Of a DNA stretch of 64,000 bases, positions 1-9,459 are shown piece after piece. The stretch lies in contig NZ_JADKPN010000007.1 in the NCBI RefSeq assembly GCF_015352455.1, positions 62,001 to 126,000 of the forward strand, in the 5' to 3' direction. Every line of letters begins with the position of its first letter. The stretch's first letter is position 1. Below the pieces are notes generated by a model. That model made no database searches and was not told the origin of the DNA. It saw nothing but the letters and a program-made list of their open reading frames with translations. The DNA is from Nocardioides islandensis (GTDB taxonomy: Bacteria; Actinomycetota; Actinomycetes; Propionibacteriales; Nocardioidaceae). Both the position numbers and the translations under genes were made by a program.

Positions 1-318
1 GACCTGCGGCGCGCTGGACGTCGTGTTGTCGATCTTGGTGACCAGGATCGGGTGCTTCTCCACCGAGCTGTCGCCGTCGGCGACGGGCAGACCGGTCAGC
101 GGCCAGGTGTCCGGCTCGGCGACCTCCTCGTCACTCGCCGAGGGCGTGAACGGCGTCGACGGGTCGGCCTGCGGAGTGGCCGACTTCGAGTCGTCACCCC
201 CGCCGCACGCGGCCAGGCTGGCGGCCGTCAGGGTGGCGGCGACGAGGACGGAGAGTGGGCGCAAGGAAGGGCGCACGTGGGTGACTCCGATCAGGGGCAG
301 AACACGAATCTGCTCCAT
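1..318 (-). CDS. DUF3048 (YerB-like) lipoprotein, partial
   Basis: Only the first 106 codons are present; the frame runs off the left edge of the window. The product opens with a lipoprotein signal ending in a LAAC lipobox and a Gly/Asp/Ser-rich linker, so it should be anchored on the outer face of the membrane. The following WPLTGLPV, then ILVTKIDNT and a PQ pair, fits the start of the DUF3048 domain. ATG at 318 is used; GTG at 276 would give a shorter, more classical signal peptide preceded by CGGAG. The biochemical role of DUF3048 proteins is not established. Confidence 0.75.
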   Translation of the reverse strand, partial: MEQIRVLPLIGVTHVRPSLRPLSVLVAATLTAASLAACGGGDDSKSATPQADPSTPFTPSASDEEVAEPDTWPLTGLPVADGDSSVEKHPILVTKIDNTTSSAPQV

Positions 319-392
319 TGTGGTTGTCTTTCAGGGGCGATCCGCGCAGGAGCGGGGTGTCGGCGCGTCGGTCACGGACCACGGGCTCACGT

Positions 393-1148
393 TCAGACGA
401 GCGTGGCGCCGCCGTCGACGTACAGCACCTGGCCGGTGACGTACGACGCCTCGTCGCTGCACAGGAACGCGGCCACCGCGGCGATGTCCTCCGGGAAGCC
501 GACGCGCTTGACCGGGTTCCGATCGGCGGCGGCGGCGCGGAAGTCCTCGACGCTCATCCCGACCCGGGCGGCCGTGGCGTCGGTCATGTCGGTGGCGATG
601 AAGCCGGGGGCGATGGCGTTGACGTTCACGCCGAACGGGCCCAACTCGATGGCGAGCGTCCGGGTGAAGCCCTGGATGCCCATCTTGGCGGCGGCGTAGT
701 TGGCCTGGCCGCGGTTACCCAGCGCGCTGACGCTGGACAGGTTGACGATCTTGCCGAACTTCTGGCCGGTGAAGACCTTCTGCGCGGCCCGGGACATCAG
801 GAACGCGCCCCGCAGGTGCACGTTCATCACGGTGTCCCAGTCGTCCTCGGACATCTTGAACAGCAGGTTGTCGCGGGTGACGCCGGCGTTGTTGACCAGG
901 ATGTGCAGCCCGCCCAGTTCCCCGACGACCCCGGTCACGGCGGTCTCGACCGAGGCCGAGTCGCCCACGTTGCAGGCGAGGCCGAGGTGACCCTCCCCCA
1001 GGCCGGCGGCGGCCTCCGTCGCCTGGCCCTCGTCGAGGTCCAGGACGGCGACCTTCGCGCCCTCCTCGGCGAACCGTCGCGCCGTGGCCAGCCCGATCCC
1101 GCGGGCGGCTCCGGTGACGACGGCGACCCGCCCGTCGAATCGGCCCAT
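393..1148 (-). CDS. fabG: 3-oxoacyl-ACP reductase-type SDR
   Basis: This 251-residue classical short-chain dehydrogenase should reduce 3-oxoacyl (ACP or CoA) thioesters with NAD(P)H in the cytoplasm. The nucleotide-binding TGAARGIG lies at residues 12-19, NNAG at 86-89, and the catalytic Ser138-Tyr151-Lys155 set in NLSS and YAAAK. Length and the C-terminal YVTGQVLYVDGG motif are typical of FabG. ATG at 1148 was chosen because AGGAGG lies about 7 nt upstream. Actinobacteria carry several FabG paralogues, so whether this one serves fatty acid synthesis or another pathway cannot be told from sequence. Confidence 0.9.
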   Translation of the reverse strand: MGRFDGRVAVVTGAARGIGLATARRFAEEGAKVAVLDLDEGQATEAAAGLGEGHLGLACNVGDSASVETAVTGVVGELGGLHILVNNAGVTRDNLLFKMSEDDWDTVMNVHLRGAFLMSRAAQKVFTGQKFGKIVNLSSVSALGNRGQANYAAAKMGIQGFTRTLAIELGPFGVNVNAIAPGFIATDMTDATAARVGMSVEDFRAAAADRNPVKRVGFPEDIAAVAAFLCSDEASYVTGQVLYVDGGATLV

Positions 1149-1183
1149 GTGACGTCCTCCTGTGTCGCAGCTCGGCCCCCGCC

Positions 1184-2140
1184 TCAGCCCGTCACTGTAG
1201 GACGGCCGGGATCGGGGTCGGCCACCGGTCCCGCGCCGGTGGGGTGCTTCTCCCGCGCCGTGCCGGCGATGGCCGCGACGACCAGCACGATCCCGAGCAC
1301 GCCGAACGCCGCGAGCCGCTCGCCCAGGAAGGCGGCGGCGGCGACGGCCGCGGTCACCGGCTCGCACAGCGTGGCGACGACCGCCGCGCTGCTGGTGGTC
1401 GTGCGCAGGCCGGAGTAGAGGAGGGCGTAGGCCAGGGCGAACGTGAGCGCGCCGAGGTACAGGAGGGTCAGCAGTGCGACCGGGTCGGTGGTGCCGTACG
1501 GACCGCCGGCGACCAGCGCCACCGGCACCAGCCCGCAGGCGCCGACGACGGTGGCCGTCGTGGTCAGCACCAGTGGTGCCGTCGAGCGCGCGAGGGGCTC
1601 GCCGACGGCCGTGGCGACGGCGTACGCCGAGCCGGACGCGATCGCGGCCAGCACGCCGGGCACGGGGTGCGGCCCCGTCTCGCCGAGCCCGGCCGACCCG
1701 CTGACCAGCACCAGCCCGCCCAGGGCCGCGAGCACGGTGAGCACCTCGACCAGGTCGGGCCGCCGGTGGTGCCGGACCGCGTCGCGGATCGTGAGCGCCA
1801 GGGGCGCGACGCCGAGGCTGACGACGGTCGAGACGGTGACGCCGACCCAGACGACCGAGGCGAAGTAGAGGGCCTGGTACGACGCGGTGGCCAGCCCGAC
1901 GAACACGGTCGGCCCGGGGCGTTCGCGCAGCAGCCGCAGCACGCCGCGGAGCTGGCTGCTCAGCACGCAGGCCGCGAGCAGGACCAGGGCGGCGATCGAC
2001 GTGCGGTAGGCGCTGATCGTGGTCGCCGAGAGGTCCGCCCCACCCATCGAGGGGTCGCGGATCACCGTGACGGCCAGCCCCCCGGTGCCCCAGAGGACAC
2101 CGGCGAGGCAGATCTGGAGGAGCCCGGCGCGCTTCCTCAT
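1184..2140 (-). CDS. EamA/DMT-family transporter
   Basis: A 318-residue integral membrane protein with about ten hydrophobic segments in two tandem halves, as in the EamA (drug/metabolite transporter) family. LWGTGG near the N-terminus and the LCEPVTAAVAAAAFLGERL segment near the C-terminus are characteristic of these exporters. The substrate cannot be predicted. Its ATG at 2140 overlaps the TGA of the upstream HIT gene, so the two are translationally coupled. Confidence 0.87.
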   Translation of the reverse strand: MRKRAGLLQICLAGVLWGTGGLAVTVIRDPSMGGADLSATTISAYRTSIAALVLLAACVLSSQLRGVLRLLRERPGPTVFVGLATASYQALYFASVVWVGVTVSTVVSLGVAPLALTIRDAVRHHRRPDLVEVLTVLAALGGLVLVSGSAGLGETGPHPVPGVLAAIASGSAYAVATAVGEPLARSTAPLVLTTTATVVGACGLVPVALVAGGPYGTTDPVALLTLLYLGALTFALAYALLYSGLRTTTSSAAVVATLCEPVTAAVAAAAFLGERLAAFGVLGIVLVVAAIAGTAREKHPTGAGPVADPDPGRPTVTG

Positions 2141-2547
2141 GCGAGGGCCGCGCGCACGCGGTCGGCGTAGGACGTCATCTCCGCGTCGTCGGCGTACTTC
2201 GTGCGCGGCCAGAAGAACCCGCGCAGCCCGTCGCCCTTGGTACGCGGCACGACATGGAGGTGCAGGTGCGGCACGGACTGGCTGACCGTGTTGTTCGTCG
2301 CCACGAACGAGCCCTGCGCTCCGAGGCCCTCGACCATCGCCGTCGCCAGCCGCTGCGCCTGGGCGAGGAAGCCGTCGCGCAGCCCGGCGGGCAGGTCCGG
2401 CAGCGTGACGACGTGCTGGCGCGGCACGAGCAGGACGTGCCCCTTGAAGACCGGGCGGATGTCGAGGAAGCCGACGAAGTCGTCGTCCTCGAGCACCCGT
2501 GCCGCATCGGTCTCCCCCGCGACGATCGCGCAGAACAGGCACGCCAT
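2137..2547 (-). CDS. HIT-family hydrolase
   Basis: A 136-residue histidine-triad protein. HLHLHVV at residues 94-100 is the triad that attacks the alpha-phosphate of nucleotide conjugates; the N-terminal CLFCAIV segment is typical of the Hint/Hinge branch. Expected to hydrolyse nucleoside phosphoramidates or dinucleoside polyphosphates in the cytoplasm. The natural substrate is unknown. TAGCGT sits 7 nt before the ATG and there is no Shine-Dalgarno sequence, so the mRNA is probably leaderless. The gene is coupled by an ATGA overlap to the transporter downstream. Confidence 0.9.
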   Translation of the reverse strand: MACLFCAIVAGETDAARVLEDDDFVGFLDIRPVFKGHVLLVPRQHVVTLPDLPAGLRDGFLAQAQRLATAMVEGLGAQGSFVATNNTVSQSVPHLHLHVVPRTKGDGLRGFFWPRTKYADDAEMTSYADRVRAALA

Positions 2548-2557
2548 GGGCGTCACG

Positions 2558-3792
<1,235 letters not shown>

Positions 3793-3796
<4 letters not shown>

Positions 3797-4233
3797 GTGC
3801 CCCGGGCGGAGTCGAGGTAGTCGAGCATGTCCGCGACCCCCGACGGCCCGTCCTCCATCACCTGGCGGACGTGGGTCGGCTGGCCCGTGGGGACGCCGCC
3901 GCGGCCCGGTACGGCGGAGACCAGCGCCGCGATCTCGAGCGCGCGGGCCTCGTCGGGGACCTCGACGATCAGGTAGCCGGCGAGCCACTCCTTGAACTCC
4001 TGGAAGGGCCCGTCGGTCACCACCGGCTCGCCACCGGGGCCCGAGCGGACGATCTTGGCGCGGTCGGGCCCGGTGAGGATCGTGGAGTCGACCAGCTCGC
4101 CGCTCTCCCGCAGCTGCCGGCCGAGCACCTCGTAGTAGTTGAGGTGCGCGCTGACCTCGTCCTCGGTCCACTCCTCCATCGGCGTGGGGTCGGCGCCCGG
4201 CTCGAACGTCGTGCCCAGCAGGTACTTCGGCAT
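3793..4233 (-). CDS. DGPF/YCII-related protein, ECF42 partner
   Basis: A 146-residue YCII-like alpha/beta-barrel protein. It carries the conserved DGPFQEFKEWLAGYLIVEV stretch that gives the DGPF family its name; these proteins have no established biochemical activity. It sits directly in front of the ECF42 sigma gene with a 4-nt overlap, and ECF42 factors are known to drive transcription of such genes. ATG at 4233 has AGGAGG about 7 nt upstream. A sequence matching the ECF42 promoter lies about 50 nt upstream (4284-4310). The residues after about 115 look like a short non-conserved tail. Confidence 0.88.
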
Positions 4234-4283
4234 CTGCGGCCTCCTGTCTCCGTCGGCGCCCGCGTGGCGCCGTACGTAGGAGG

Positions 4284-4310
4284 GACGGAGCCGCCGGCCG
4301 GTCCTCGACA
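4284..4310 (-). promoter_or_regulatory. ECF42-type promoter (TGTCGA-N17-CGTC)
   Basis: Reading leftward on the minus strand, TGTCGA (4310-4305) is followed after exactly 17 nt by CGTC (4287-4284), about 50 nt before the DGPF start codon. This agrees with the ECF42 target motif as I recall it (TGTCGA at -35, CGA/TC at -10), implying that the sigma factor activates its own operon. Confidence 0.65.
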
Positions 4311-4323
4311 TCGTGCCCCAACG

Positions 4324-4360
4324 CGGAAGATCCCCGGCACCAGGTGCGGGGGATCTTCCG
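4324..4360 (-). terminator. Strong hairpin downstream of ssrA
   Basis: CGGAAGATCCCC and GGGGATCTTCCG form a perfect 12-bp stem with a 13-nt loop. It lies 26 nt past the 3' end of ssrA on its strand, and ahead of the ECF42 promoter. It lacks a U-tract, as is common in actinobacteria. Confidence 0.7.
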
Positions 4361-4385
4361 TGTCGATCGTCACGAGGTGATCGTC

Positions 4386-4754
4386 GGTGGAGCTGGCGGG
4401 AATCGAACCCGCGTCCTCGAGCGTCGAACCAGGTCTTCTCCGGGTGCAGTCGGTGAAGGCGTTTTCTCGGCCCCGGCGCTCGCACAGACACGTCGCCGAC
4501 AGGCCCAGTCAGGAAAAAGTCCCGGTCACTCCTCCTGACAGGAAGTGACCAGCAAGTCCCCTAGATGAGGCCAGGGTCCGGGACGGAGACGGATGCCCGG
4601 TCTGACCCTTCGTTCACCGCTCAGGCGGCGAGAGCGAAGTGACTGCGCTTAGCGTTGGCAGTTGTTGTTTTCCAGCGATCGTTTACGAGATGACGCTGGC
4701 TCCTCGACCCGCTTCTCCTGGAACTAACGTCCCAAGTCGAAACCGATCAGCCCC
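4386..4754 (-). ncRNA. ssrA: Transfer-messenger RNA (tmRNA)
   Basis: Trans-translation RNA that rescues stalled ribosomes with SmpB. The 5' end GGGGCTG pairs with the 3' CAGCTCC (4395-4389) to give a 7-bp acceptor stem containing a G3-U pair, the alanine identity element. The GGTTCGATTCCCGCC T-arm is visible near the 3' end. The internal reading frame at 4659-4621 encodes ANAKRSHFALAA and a stop. Two of the CCA residues are encoded (ACC then G), so the terminal A is probably added enzymatically. Exact ends are inferred from pairing. smpB lies nearby on the same strand. Confidence 0.93.
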
Positions 4755-4777
4755 TCTTGAGTTGTGAAGCCCCCAGT

Positions 4778-5695
4778 CTAGTCGGCGGTCGCCACGACCG
4801 CTGATTCGGGCGACGAACCGAAAAGACGGGCACCGTTGTCCCAACACACCGCTCGGAGCCACGATTCCCCGAGGTCGAGGGCCGCGAGCGACTCCAGCTG
4901 GTGGAGGTAGGGGTACGGGATCGTCGGGAAGTCGCTGCCCAGCAGCACCTTGTCCCGGAGGTCGCGCAGGCGGGGCAGGAGCGAGGGAGGGTACGGCGCC
5001 AGGTCCTCGAAGAAGGTCGTGAACGCCATCGTGGTGTCGAGGTGGACGCGCTCGTACCGCTCCGCGAGCGCCAGGAACTCCACGTACTCCGGCGCCCCCA
5101 GGTGCGCGACCACGAGGCACAGCCGCGGCCACCGCGCGAGGATCGCCGCCATCGGCCCTGGTCCCGTGTACGCGTTGGACACCGGTCCCGAGCCGGCGTG
5201 CAGCACGACCGGCGTACCGCTCGCCTCCAGGCGCGACCACACCCCGTCGAGCAGCGGGTCGTCGAGGTCGAAGGCGCCGACCTGCACGTGCACCTTGAAC
5301 ACCTCGATGCCCGCGTCCACCAGCGCGCCGACGTACGCCGCCGCCTCCGGCTCCGGGAAGAACGTCCCCGACCACAGCACCTCGGGCACTTCCTGGGCGA
5401 AGGTGCGGGCCCAGTCGTTGAGGTACGTCGCGACGCCGGGCTTGTGCGCGTACGGCAGCGCCGAGAAGCGGCGTACGCCCAGCTCCCGCAGCAGCGCCAC
5501 CCGGTCCGGCACCGGGACGCGGTAGCGGATCGGCCAGGCGCGCCCGATCTTGGGGCCGGCGTGGTCGAAGTGGTCCCAGATCAGGCGCTGGAAGTCGGGC
5601 GGGTGGAAGTGCACGTGCACGTCGAACAGGCCGGGCAGCCCGAGGTCCCGCCAGAAGGCCCGGGTGGCGTCGACGGGCTCCTCGCGAGAGGTCAA
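4778..5695 (-). CDS. Amidohydrolase_2-type metal-dependent hydrolase
   Basis: A 305-residue TIM-barrel protein of the amidohydrolase family. DVHVHFHPP near the N-terminus supplies the first metal-binding His-x-His, VVLHAGSG and VVAHLGAPE supply further ligands, and [11 protein letters not shown] near the C-terminus carries the catalytic Asp. The substrate is unknown; relatives decarboxylate or hydrolyse small cyclic acids. No ATG is available in the N-terminal region, so TTG at 5695 is used, overlapping the smpB stop (TTGA). The gene lies between smpB and ssrA on the same strand, so the trans-translation pair here is split by an enzyme gene. Confidence 0.82.
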   Translation of the reverse strand: MTSREEPVDATRAFWRDLGLPGLFDVHVHFHPPDFQRLIWDHFDHAGPKIGRAWPIRYRVPVPDRVALLRELGVRRFSALPYAHKPGVATYLNDWARTFAQEVPEVLWSGTFFPEPEAAAYVGALVDAGIEVFKVHVQVGAFDLDDPLLDGVWSRLEASGTPVVLHAGSGPVSNAYTGPGPMAAILARWPRLCLVVAHLGAPEYVEFLALAERYERVHLDTTMAFTTFFEDLAPYPPSLLPRLRDLRDKVLLGSDFPTIPYPYLHQLESLAALDLGESWLRAVCWDNGARLFGSSPESAVVATAD

Positions 5696-6168
5696 TCCAT
5701 GCCCTTGAGCCGGCGACCCAGCGCCTGCTCCTTCTCGCGGTCGGCCTGGCGCGCGGCCAGCGACTGCCGCTTGTCCCAGGTCTTCTTGCCCTTGGCCAGG
5801 GCGATCTCGACCTTGGCCCGGCCGTCCTTGAAGTACAGCGCCGTCGGCACGATCGTGAAGCCCTTCTCGCTCACCTTGCGCTCGATCTTGTCGATCTCGA
5901 CGCGGTTGAGCAGGAGCTTGCGCTTGCGGCGGGCGGAGTGGTTGGTCCAGGTGCCGTTGGTGTACTCCGGGATGTGCACGCCGTGGAGCCACGCCTCGTG
6001 CTCCTCGATGTCGACGAACCCGTCGACCAGGGACGCCCGACCTTCGCGCAGCGACTTCACCTCGGTGCCGACGAGCACCAGCCCGGCCTCGTAGGTGTCC
6101 TCGAGGTGGTAGTCGTGGCGGGCGCGCCGGTTCGACGCGACCAGTTTGCGCCCCTGCTCCTTCGGCAT
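5692..6168 (-). CDS. smpB: SsrA-binding protein SmpB
   Basis: A 158-residue protein with all SmpB hallmarks: the [15 protein letters not shown] start, [10 protein letters not shown], the [11 protein letters not shown] loop, and a basic C-terminal tail (KGKKTWDKR) that occupies the decoding site during trans-translation. It delivers the tmRNA at 4386-4754 to stalled ribosomes. GAGAGGA lies 7 nt upstream of the ATG. The end overlaps the TTG of the downstream amidohydrolase. Confidence 0.98.
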   Translation of the reverse strand: MPKEQGRKLVASNRRARHDYHLEDTYEAGLVLVGTEVKSLREGRASLVDGFVDIEEHEAWLHGVHIPEYTNGTWTNHSARRKRKLLLNRVEIDKIERKVSEKGFTIVPTALYFKDGRAKVEIALAKGKKTWDKRQSLAARQADREKEQALGRRLKGMD

Positions 6169-6195
6169 TGCGCCATCCTCTCAGGGGCGAAAACC

Positions 6196-6301
6196 GCTGG
6201 TCGAGGAGGTTGCGCTAGCAACCGTCACGAGACCCCGTGACGGGATCGCGGCCGTCTCGCCGGGTCTCGTGACAGGCGCTAGCGCGCCTTCCTCGACCAG
6301 C
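6196..6301. repeat. Inverted pair of 39-bp palindromic repeats with variable hairpin core
   Basis: Two 39-bp units lie head to head at 6196-6234 (reverse) and 6263-6301 (forward). Both have the flanks GGTCTCGTGAC and TCCTCGACCAGC. Between the flanks are different hairpins with the same loop: GGTTGC-TAGC-GCAACC in one and AGGCGC-TAGC-GCGCCT in the other. The pair fills the gap between the M23 stop and smpB. The same flanks recur at 63899-64000. Confidence 0.85.
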
Positions 6302-6313
6302 GGAGAGCGGCTC

Positions 6314-7624
6314 TCAAAAATACTTCATCGGGTCGACGGGGTGGCCGTTCTCCATGACGGTGAAGTGGAGGTGGCAGCCGGTGGACCAGCCGGTGGTGCC
6401 GACGTACCCGACCGTCTCGCCGCGGCGGACGACCTGGCCGCTGCCGACGGCGTACCGGGAGAGGTGGTTGTAGATGACGGTGATGAACTTGCCGTTCACC
6501 ATGCCGAGGTTGATGTAGAGGCGGTTGCCCCAGACCGAGGAGTAGTACTCGGTGAGCACCTTGCCGTTGCGCACCGCCACCAGCGGTGCGCCGCAGGGGG
6601 CGCCGAAGTCGTCGCCGTCGTGCAGGCCCCAGTAGTGGTAGATGGGGTGGATGCGATAGCCGTACGGCGAGGTGATCGGCCCGCTGACCGGGTGCATGAG
6701 CAACCCGTTGGTGTCGACCGGTCCGCCTCCGTGGGCCGCCGCCTTGCGGGCCTCACGGGCGGCCTTGCGGCGGGCGCGCTCGCGGGCCTTGCGGATCGCC
6801 TCCTGGATCAGCCGCTGGATCTTGGCTTCCTGCCGCTTCAGCTTGGCCAGGGCCTTCTTGTCCTTCTGCTTGGCCTCGAAGGCCATCGCCTCGGCGTCCT
6901 TGCGGTCGCCGACCAGTCCCTTGACCTTGTCCTTGGCGTCCAGCGCCTCCTGGGTCAGCTGCTGCATCTCGACGAGGTGGTCGGCGGCCTCCTGCCGCTT
7001 CGCGGCGACGTCGGCGGTCGCCTCCTGCACCTCGTTCTCGTGCACCTTGAGCAGCACCTCGGCGGCCTGGAGGTCGTCGTAGGCGTTGGACTGCTTGTCC
7101 ATGATCGAGCTGTTCGCCTCGTGCTGGCGGGTCAGGTCGGCCGGCGACTGGGCGTCCATCAGGCTGCCGATCGCCATCAGCCCGGGGTCGCCCTGCTCGT
7201 AGATCGAGGTGATCGCGTCGACGACCGCCTCGTGCTGGTCCTGGAGCGCGCTCTTCCCCTGGGCGACGTCGTCCTGGGCCTGCGCGAGGCGGGCCTCGGC
7301 CGCGGCCAGGGCCGCCTTCATCTCCTCGTCGCGCTGTCGCGCGACCTCCAGCCGCGCCCGTACGTCGCCCAGCTCGGCGCGCGCCTCGGTGAGCTGCTCG
7401 CGGGCGTGCGACAGGGCCTGCGTGGCCTGGCGCAGCCGGGCGCTCGACTCGTCGAGGTCGTGGTTGGCCCGCTCGACCTTGCGGTGCACCTTCTGCTGCT
7501 TGTCGCGCAGCTCACCGGCGTTCGCGGTCGGCACGGAGGGGAGGGTGAGGGCTCCGACCGCCAGGGCCAGGGCGACTGCAGCCGTGGCCGTGCGTCGGCA
7601 ACCGATGCGGGGGAAGGAACGCAC
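6314..7624 (-). CDS. M23 peptidase with coiled coil (EnvC-like)
   Basis: A 436-residue secreted murein hydrolase or hydrolase activator. A signal peptide ends near ANA-G at about residue 36. A long coiled-coil region (about 40-290, rich in Ala/Glu/Gln/Lys) is followed by a C-terminal LytM/M23 domain with GLHDGDDFGAP and GCHLHFTV; the His/Asp and HLH residues are the zinc ligands, so it looks catalytically competent. Coiled coil plus M23 next to ftsEX is the arrangement of FtsX-regulated hydrolases (EnvC, RipC/PcsB functional analogues), so activation by FtsEX is a reasonable inference. GTG start at 7624 with AAAGG upstream. Confidence 0.9.
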   Translation of the reverse strand: MRSFPRIGCRRTATAAVALALAVGALTLPSVPTANAGELRDKQQKVHRKVERANHDLDESSARLRQATQALSHAREQLTEARAELGDVRARLEVARQRDEEMKAALAAAEARLAQAQDDVAQGKSALQDQHEAVVDAITSIYEQGDPGLMAIGSLMDAQSPADLTRQHEANSSIMDKQSNAYDDLQAAEVLLKVHENEVQEATADVAAKRQEAADHLVEMQQLTQEALDAKDKVKGLVGDRKDAEAMAFEAKQKDKKALAKLKRQEAKIQRLIQEAIRKARERARRKAAREARKAAAHGGGPVDTNGLLMHPVSGPITSPYGYRIHPIYHYWGLHDGDDFGAPCGAPLVAVRNGKVLTEYYSSVWGNRLYINLGMVNGKFITVIYNHLSRYAVGSGQVVRRGETVGYVGTTGWSTGCHLHFTVMENGHPVDPMKYF

Positions 7625-7712
7625 CTGTACGCCTTTGGGTGTTCGGGGAAGTGAACACCGTCGACGCTAAGGGACGCGCACGTGCCGATCGCGCCGACAC
7701 GCGGAGCCGAGA

Positions 7713-7748
7713 GGCGGGTCAGGCAGGCGGGTCAGGCAGGCGGGTCAG
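7713..7748. repeat. 13-bp tandem repeat overlapping the ftsX stop
   Basis: GGCGGGTCAGGCA is present 2.8 times in tandem; the last partial copy includes the TGA stop of ftsX (7745-7747). Probably slippage-prone non-coding sequence. Confidence 0.8.
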
Positions 7749-8647
7749 ACCTTCAGGTACTTGCCGGTCAGCACCACCGTCGGCACCAGCGTGAGCGCCG
7801 GACCGAGGACCGCGACCAGCAGCACCGCGACCTGCACCTGCGACCAGTCCACCCAGGGGATGAACACGAACTGCGACGCCAGCTGGCCCTGGACGACGTA
7901 GTTCTCGAACGCCACCAGCGCGCCGATCGCCAGCAGCACGCCGACCGCCGCAGTCACCAGCGCCTCCAGGAGGAAGGGCAGGGCGATGTACACCGTCGAG
8001 GCCCCGACCAGCCGCATGATCCCGATCTCACGCCGTCGCGCGAACGCCGTCAGCCGGATCGTGTTGGCGACGAGCAGGATCGCGGCGAACACCAGGAACA
8101 GCGACGTACCCAGGGATCCCCATTGCAGCCGGTTGATCGCGGAGTAGATGGGGCCGAGGGTGTCGCGCTCGTCGCGGATGTCGGAGACGCCGTCCAGCCC
8201 GCTCACGGCACTCTTGATGCCCTCGAACTTCTCGGGGTCCTTGAGCTCGATCCACACCGACTGCGGCATGTCGTCGGCGGTGATGATCGAGTTCGGCCCG
8301 TCGAACTTGCCGACGTAGGTCTCCTTGAGCTTCTCGAACGCCTCGTCCTTGGTCTCGAAGTGGTAGCCCGCGACCTCCGGGTTGTCCTCGATGACCTTGG
8401 AGATCGCGGCCTTCTGGGCCTCGGTGACCTCGCCGAGACAGGAGGCGTTCGCGTCGCGGTCCTTGCAGAGCCAGACGGTGATCTGGAGCTCGCTGCCCCA
8501 GTAGTCGGCCGCCTTGGTGGCCTGCATCTTGAGCAGGGCGCCGAGGCCGACGAGGGTCAGCGAGACGAAGAGCGTGAGCACGACCGCCAGGTGCATCGAC
8601 AGGTTGCGACGCAGGCCTTGGCCGAGCTCGGTGAAGGTGTAACGCAC
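7745..8647 (-). CDS. ftsX: Cell-division protein FtsX
   Basis: A 300-residue membrane partner of FtsE. One N-terminal transmembrane helix (about 20-42) is followed by a large extracellular loop (about 43-165, with a Cys pair in WLCKDRDANASC) and three C-terminal helices with the ARRREIGIMRLVGAS signature. The complex couples cytoplasmic ATP hydrolysis to control of periplasmic murein hydrolases. GTG at 8647 is chosen over an upstream ATG because it gives the usual family length; the longer form would add a Pro-rich segment overlapping ftsE. Confidence 0.96.
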   Translation of the reverse strand: MRYTFTELGQGLRRNLSMHLAVVLTLFVSLTLVGLGALLKMQATKAADYWGSELQITVWLCKDRDANASCLGEVTEAQKAAISKVIEDNPEVAGYHFETKDEAFEKLKETYVGKFDGPNSIITADDMPQSVWIELKDPEKFEGIKSAVSGLDGVSDIRDERDTLGPIYSAINRLQWGSLGTSLFLVFAAILLVANTIRLTAFARRREIGIMRLVGASTVYIALPFLLEALVTAAVGVLLAIGALVAFENYVVQGQLASQFVFIPWVDWSQVQVAVLLVAVLGPALTLVPTVVLTGKYLKV

Positions 8648-8693
8648 AGGGGAGGTCTCTTTTCCGGGGTCCGGTGGTCGCGGCGGTGTCGGG

Positions 8694-9383
8694 TCAGTGG
8701 GAGAAGCCGTAGCCGCCCTGGGCCTGGTCACGGACGACCTGCCCGGCGCTCAGCTCCACGACCCGCTTGCGCATCTGGTCCACCACGCCGTGGTCGTGGG
8801 TCGCCATCACCACGGTGGTCCCCGTCCGGTTGATGCGGTCGAGCAGCTTCATGATGCCCACGGAGGTGGCCGGGTCCAGGTTGCCGGTGGGCTCGTCGGC
8901 GATGAGGATCATGGGCCGGTTCACGAACGCCCGGGCGATGGCGACGCGCTGCTGCTCGCCACCCGACAGCTCGTCGGGCATCCGGTCGCCCTTGCCCTCG
9001 AGGCCGACCAGCTCGAGCGTCTCGGGCACCACGCGGGTCACCTCGGAGCGCGACTTGCCGATCACCTGGAGGGCGAACGCGACGTTCTCGTTGACGGTCT
9101 TGTTGGGCAGCAGGCGGAAGTCCTGGAACACCGTGCCGATCTGCCGGCGCAGCCGCGGCACCTTCCAGCCCGCGAGCCGGTTGATCTCCTTGCCCGCCAC
9201 GTAGACCCGCCCCGCGGTCGGCCGCGCCTCGCGCAGCACCAACCGGAGAGCCGTGGACTTGCCCGAGCCGGACGCGCCCACCAGGAACACGAACTCGCCC
9301 TTCTCGACGTCGATGCTGACGTTCTCGAGGGCGGCGTGTCCCTGTCCGGGATAGGTCTTGGAGACCTTTTCGAAGCGAATCAC
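8694..9383 (-). CDS. ftsE: Cell-division ATP-binding protein FtsE
   Basis: A 229-residue ABC ATPase. Walker A GASGSGKS at 36-43, Q-loop in VFQDFRLL, signature LSGGEQQ at 140-146, Walker B ILIADEP at 160-166 and the H-loop in ATHDHGVV are intact. The start [14 protein letters not shown] is the usual FtsE N-terminus. GTG at 9383 has no Shine-Dalgarno sequence but has TAACCT 7 nt upstream, pointing to a leaderless ftsEX transcript. ftsX begins 46 nt downstream. Confidence 0.97.
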   Translation of the reverse strand: MIRFEKVSKTYPGQGHAALENVSIDVEKGEFVFLVGASGSGKSTALRLVLREARPTAGRVYVAGKEINRLAGWKVPRLRRQIGTVFQDFRLLPNKTVNENVAFALQVIGKSRSEVTRVVPETLELVGLEGKGDRMPDELSGGEQQRVAIARAFVNRPMILIADEPTGNLDPATSVGIMKLLDRINRTGTTVVMATHDHGVVDQMRKRVVELSAGQVVRDQAQGGYGFSH

Positions 9384-9390
9384 CGGATCG

Positions 9391-9396
9391 AGGTTA
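9391..9396 (-). promoter_or_regulatory. -10 element TAACCT of ftsEX
   Basis: TAACCT on the minus strand, 7 nt from the GTG at 9383. Confidence 0.55.
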
Positions 9397-9446
9397 GACG
9401 AGGTGACCCAGCCATCCAGAAACGCGGGCGGAGTGTTGGGGCCCCC

Positions 9447-9452
9447 TAGGCT
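9447..9452 (+). promoter_or_regulatory. -10 element TAGGCT
   Basis: TAGGCT, 7 nt from the ATG at 9460; divergent from the ftsEX promoter. Confidence 0.55.
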
Positions 9453-9459
9453 GACGGGC

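Noticed and set aside
7713..7748. 13-bp tandem repeat at the ftsX stop as a regulatory element
   Set aside because: Only 2.8 copies, no dyad symmetry and a position at a gene end; most likely replication slippage.
7745..8731. Longer FtsX start at 8731
   Set aside because: It would add a Pro/Thr-rich segment overlapping ftsE and not found in FtsX proteins; GTG at 8647 gives the normal length.
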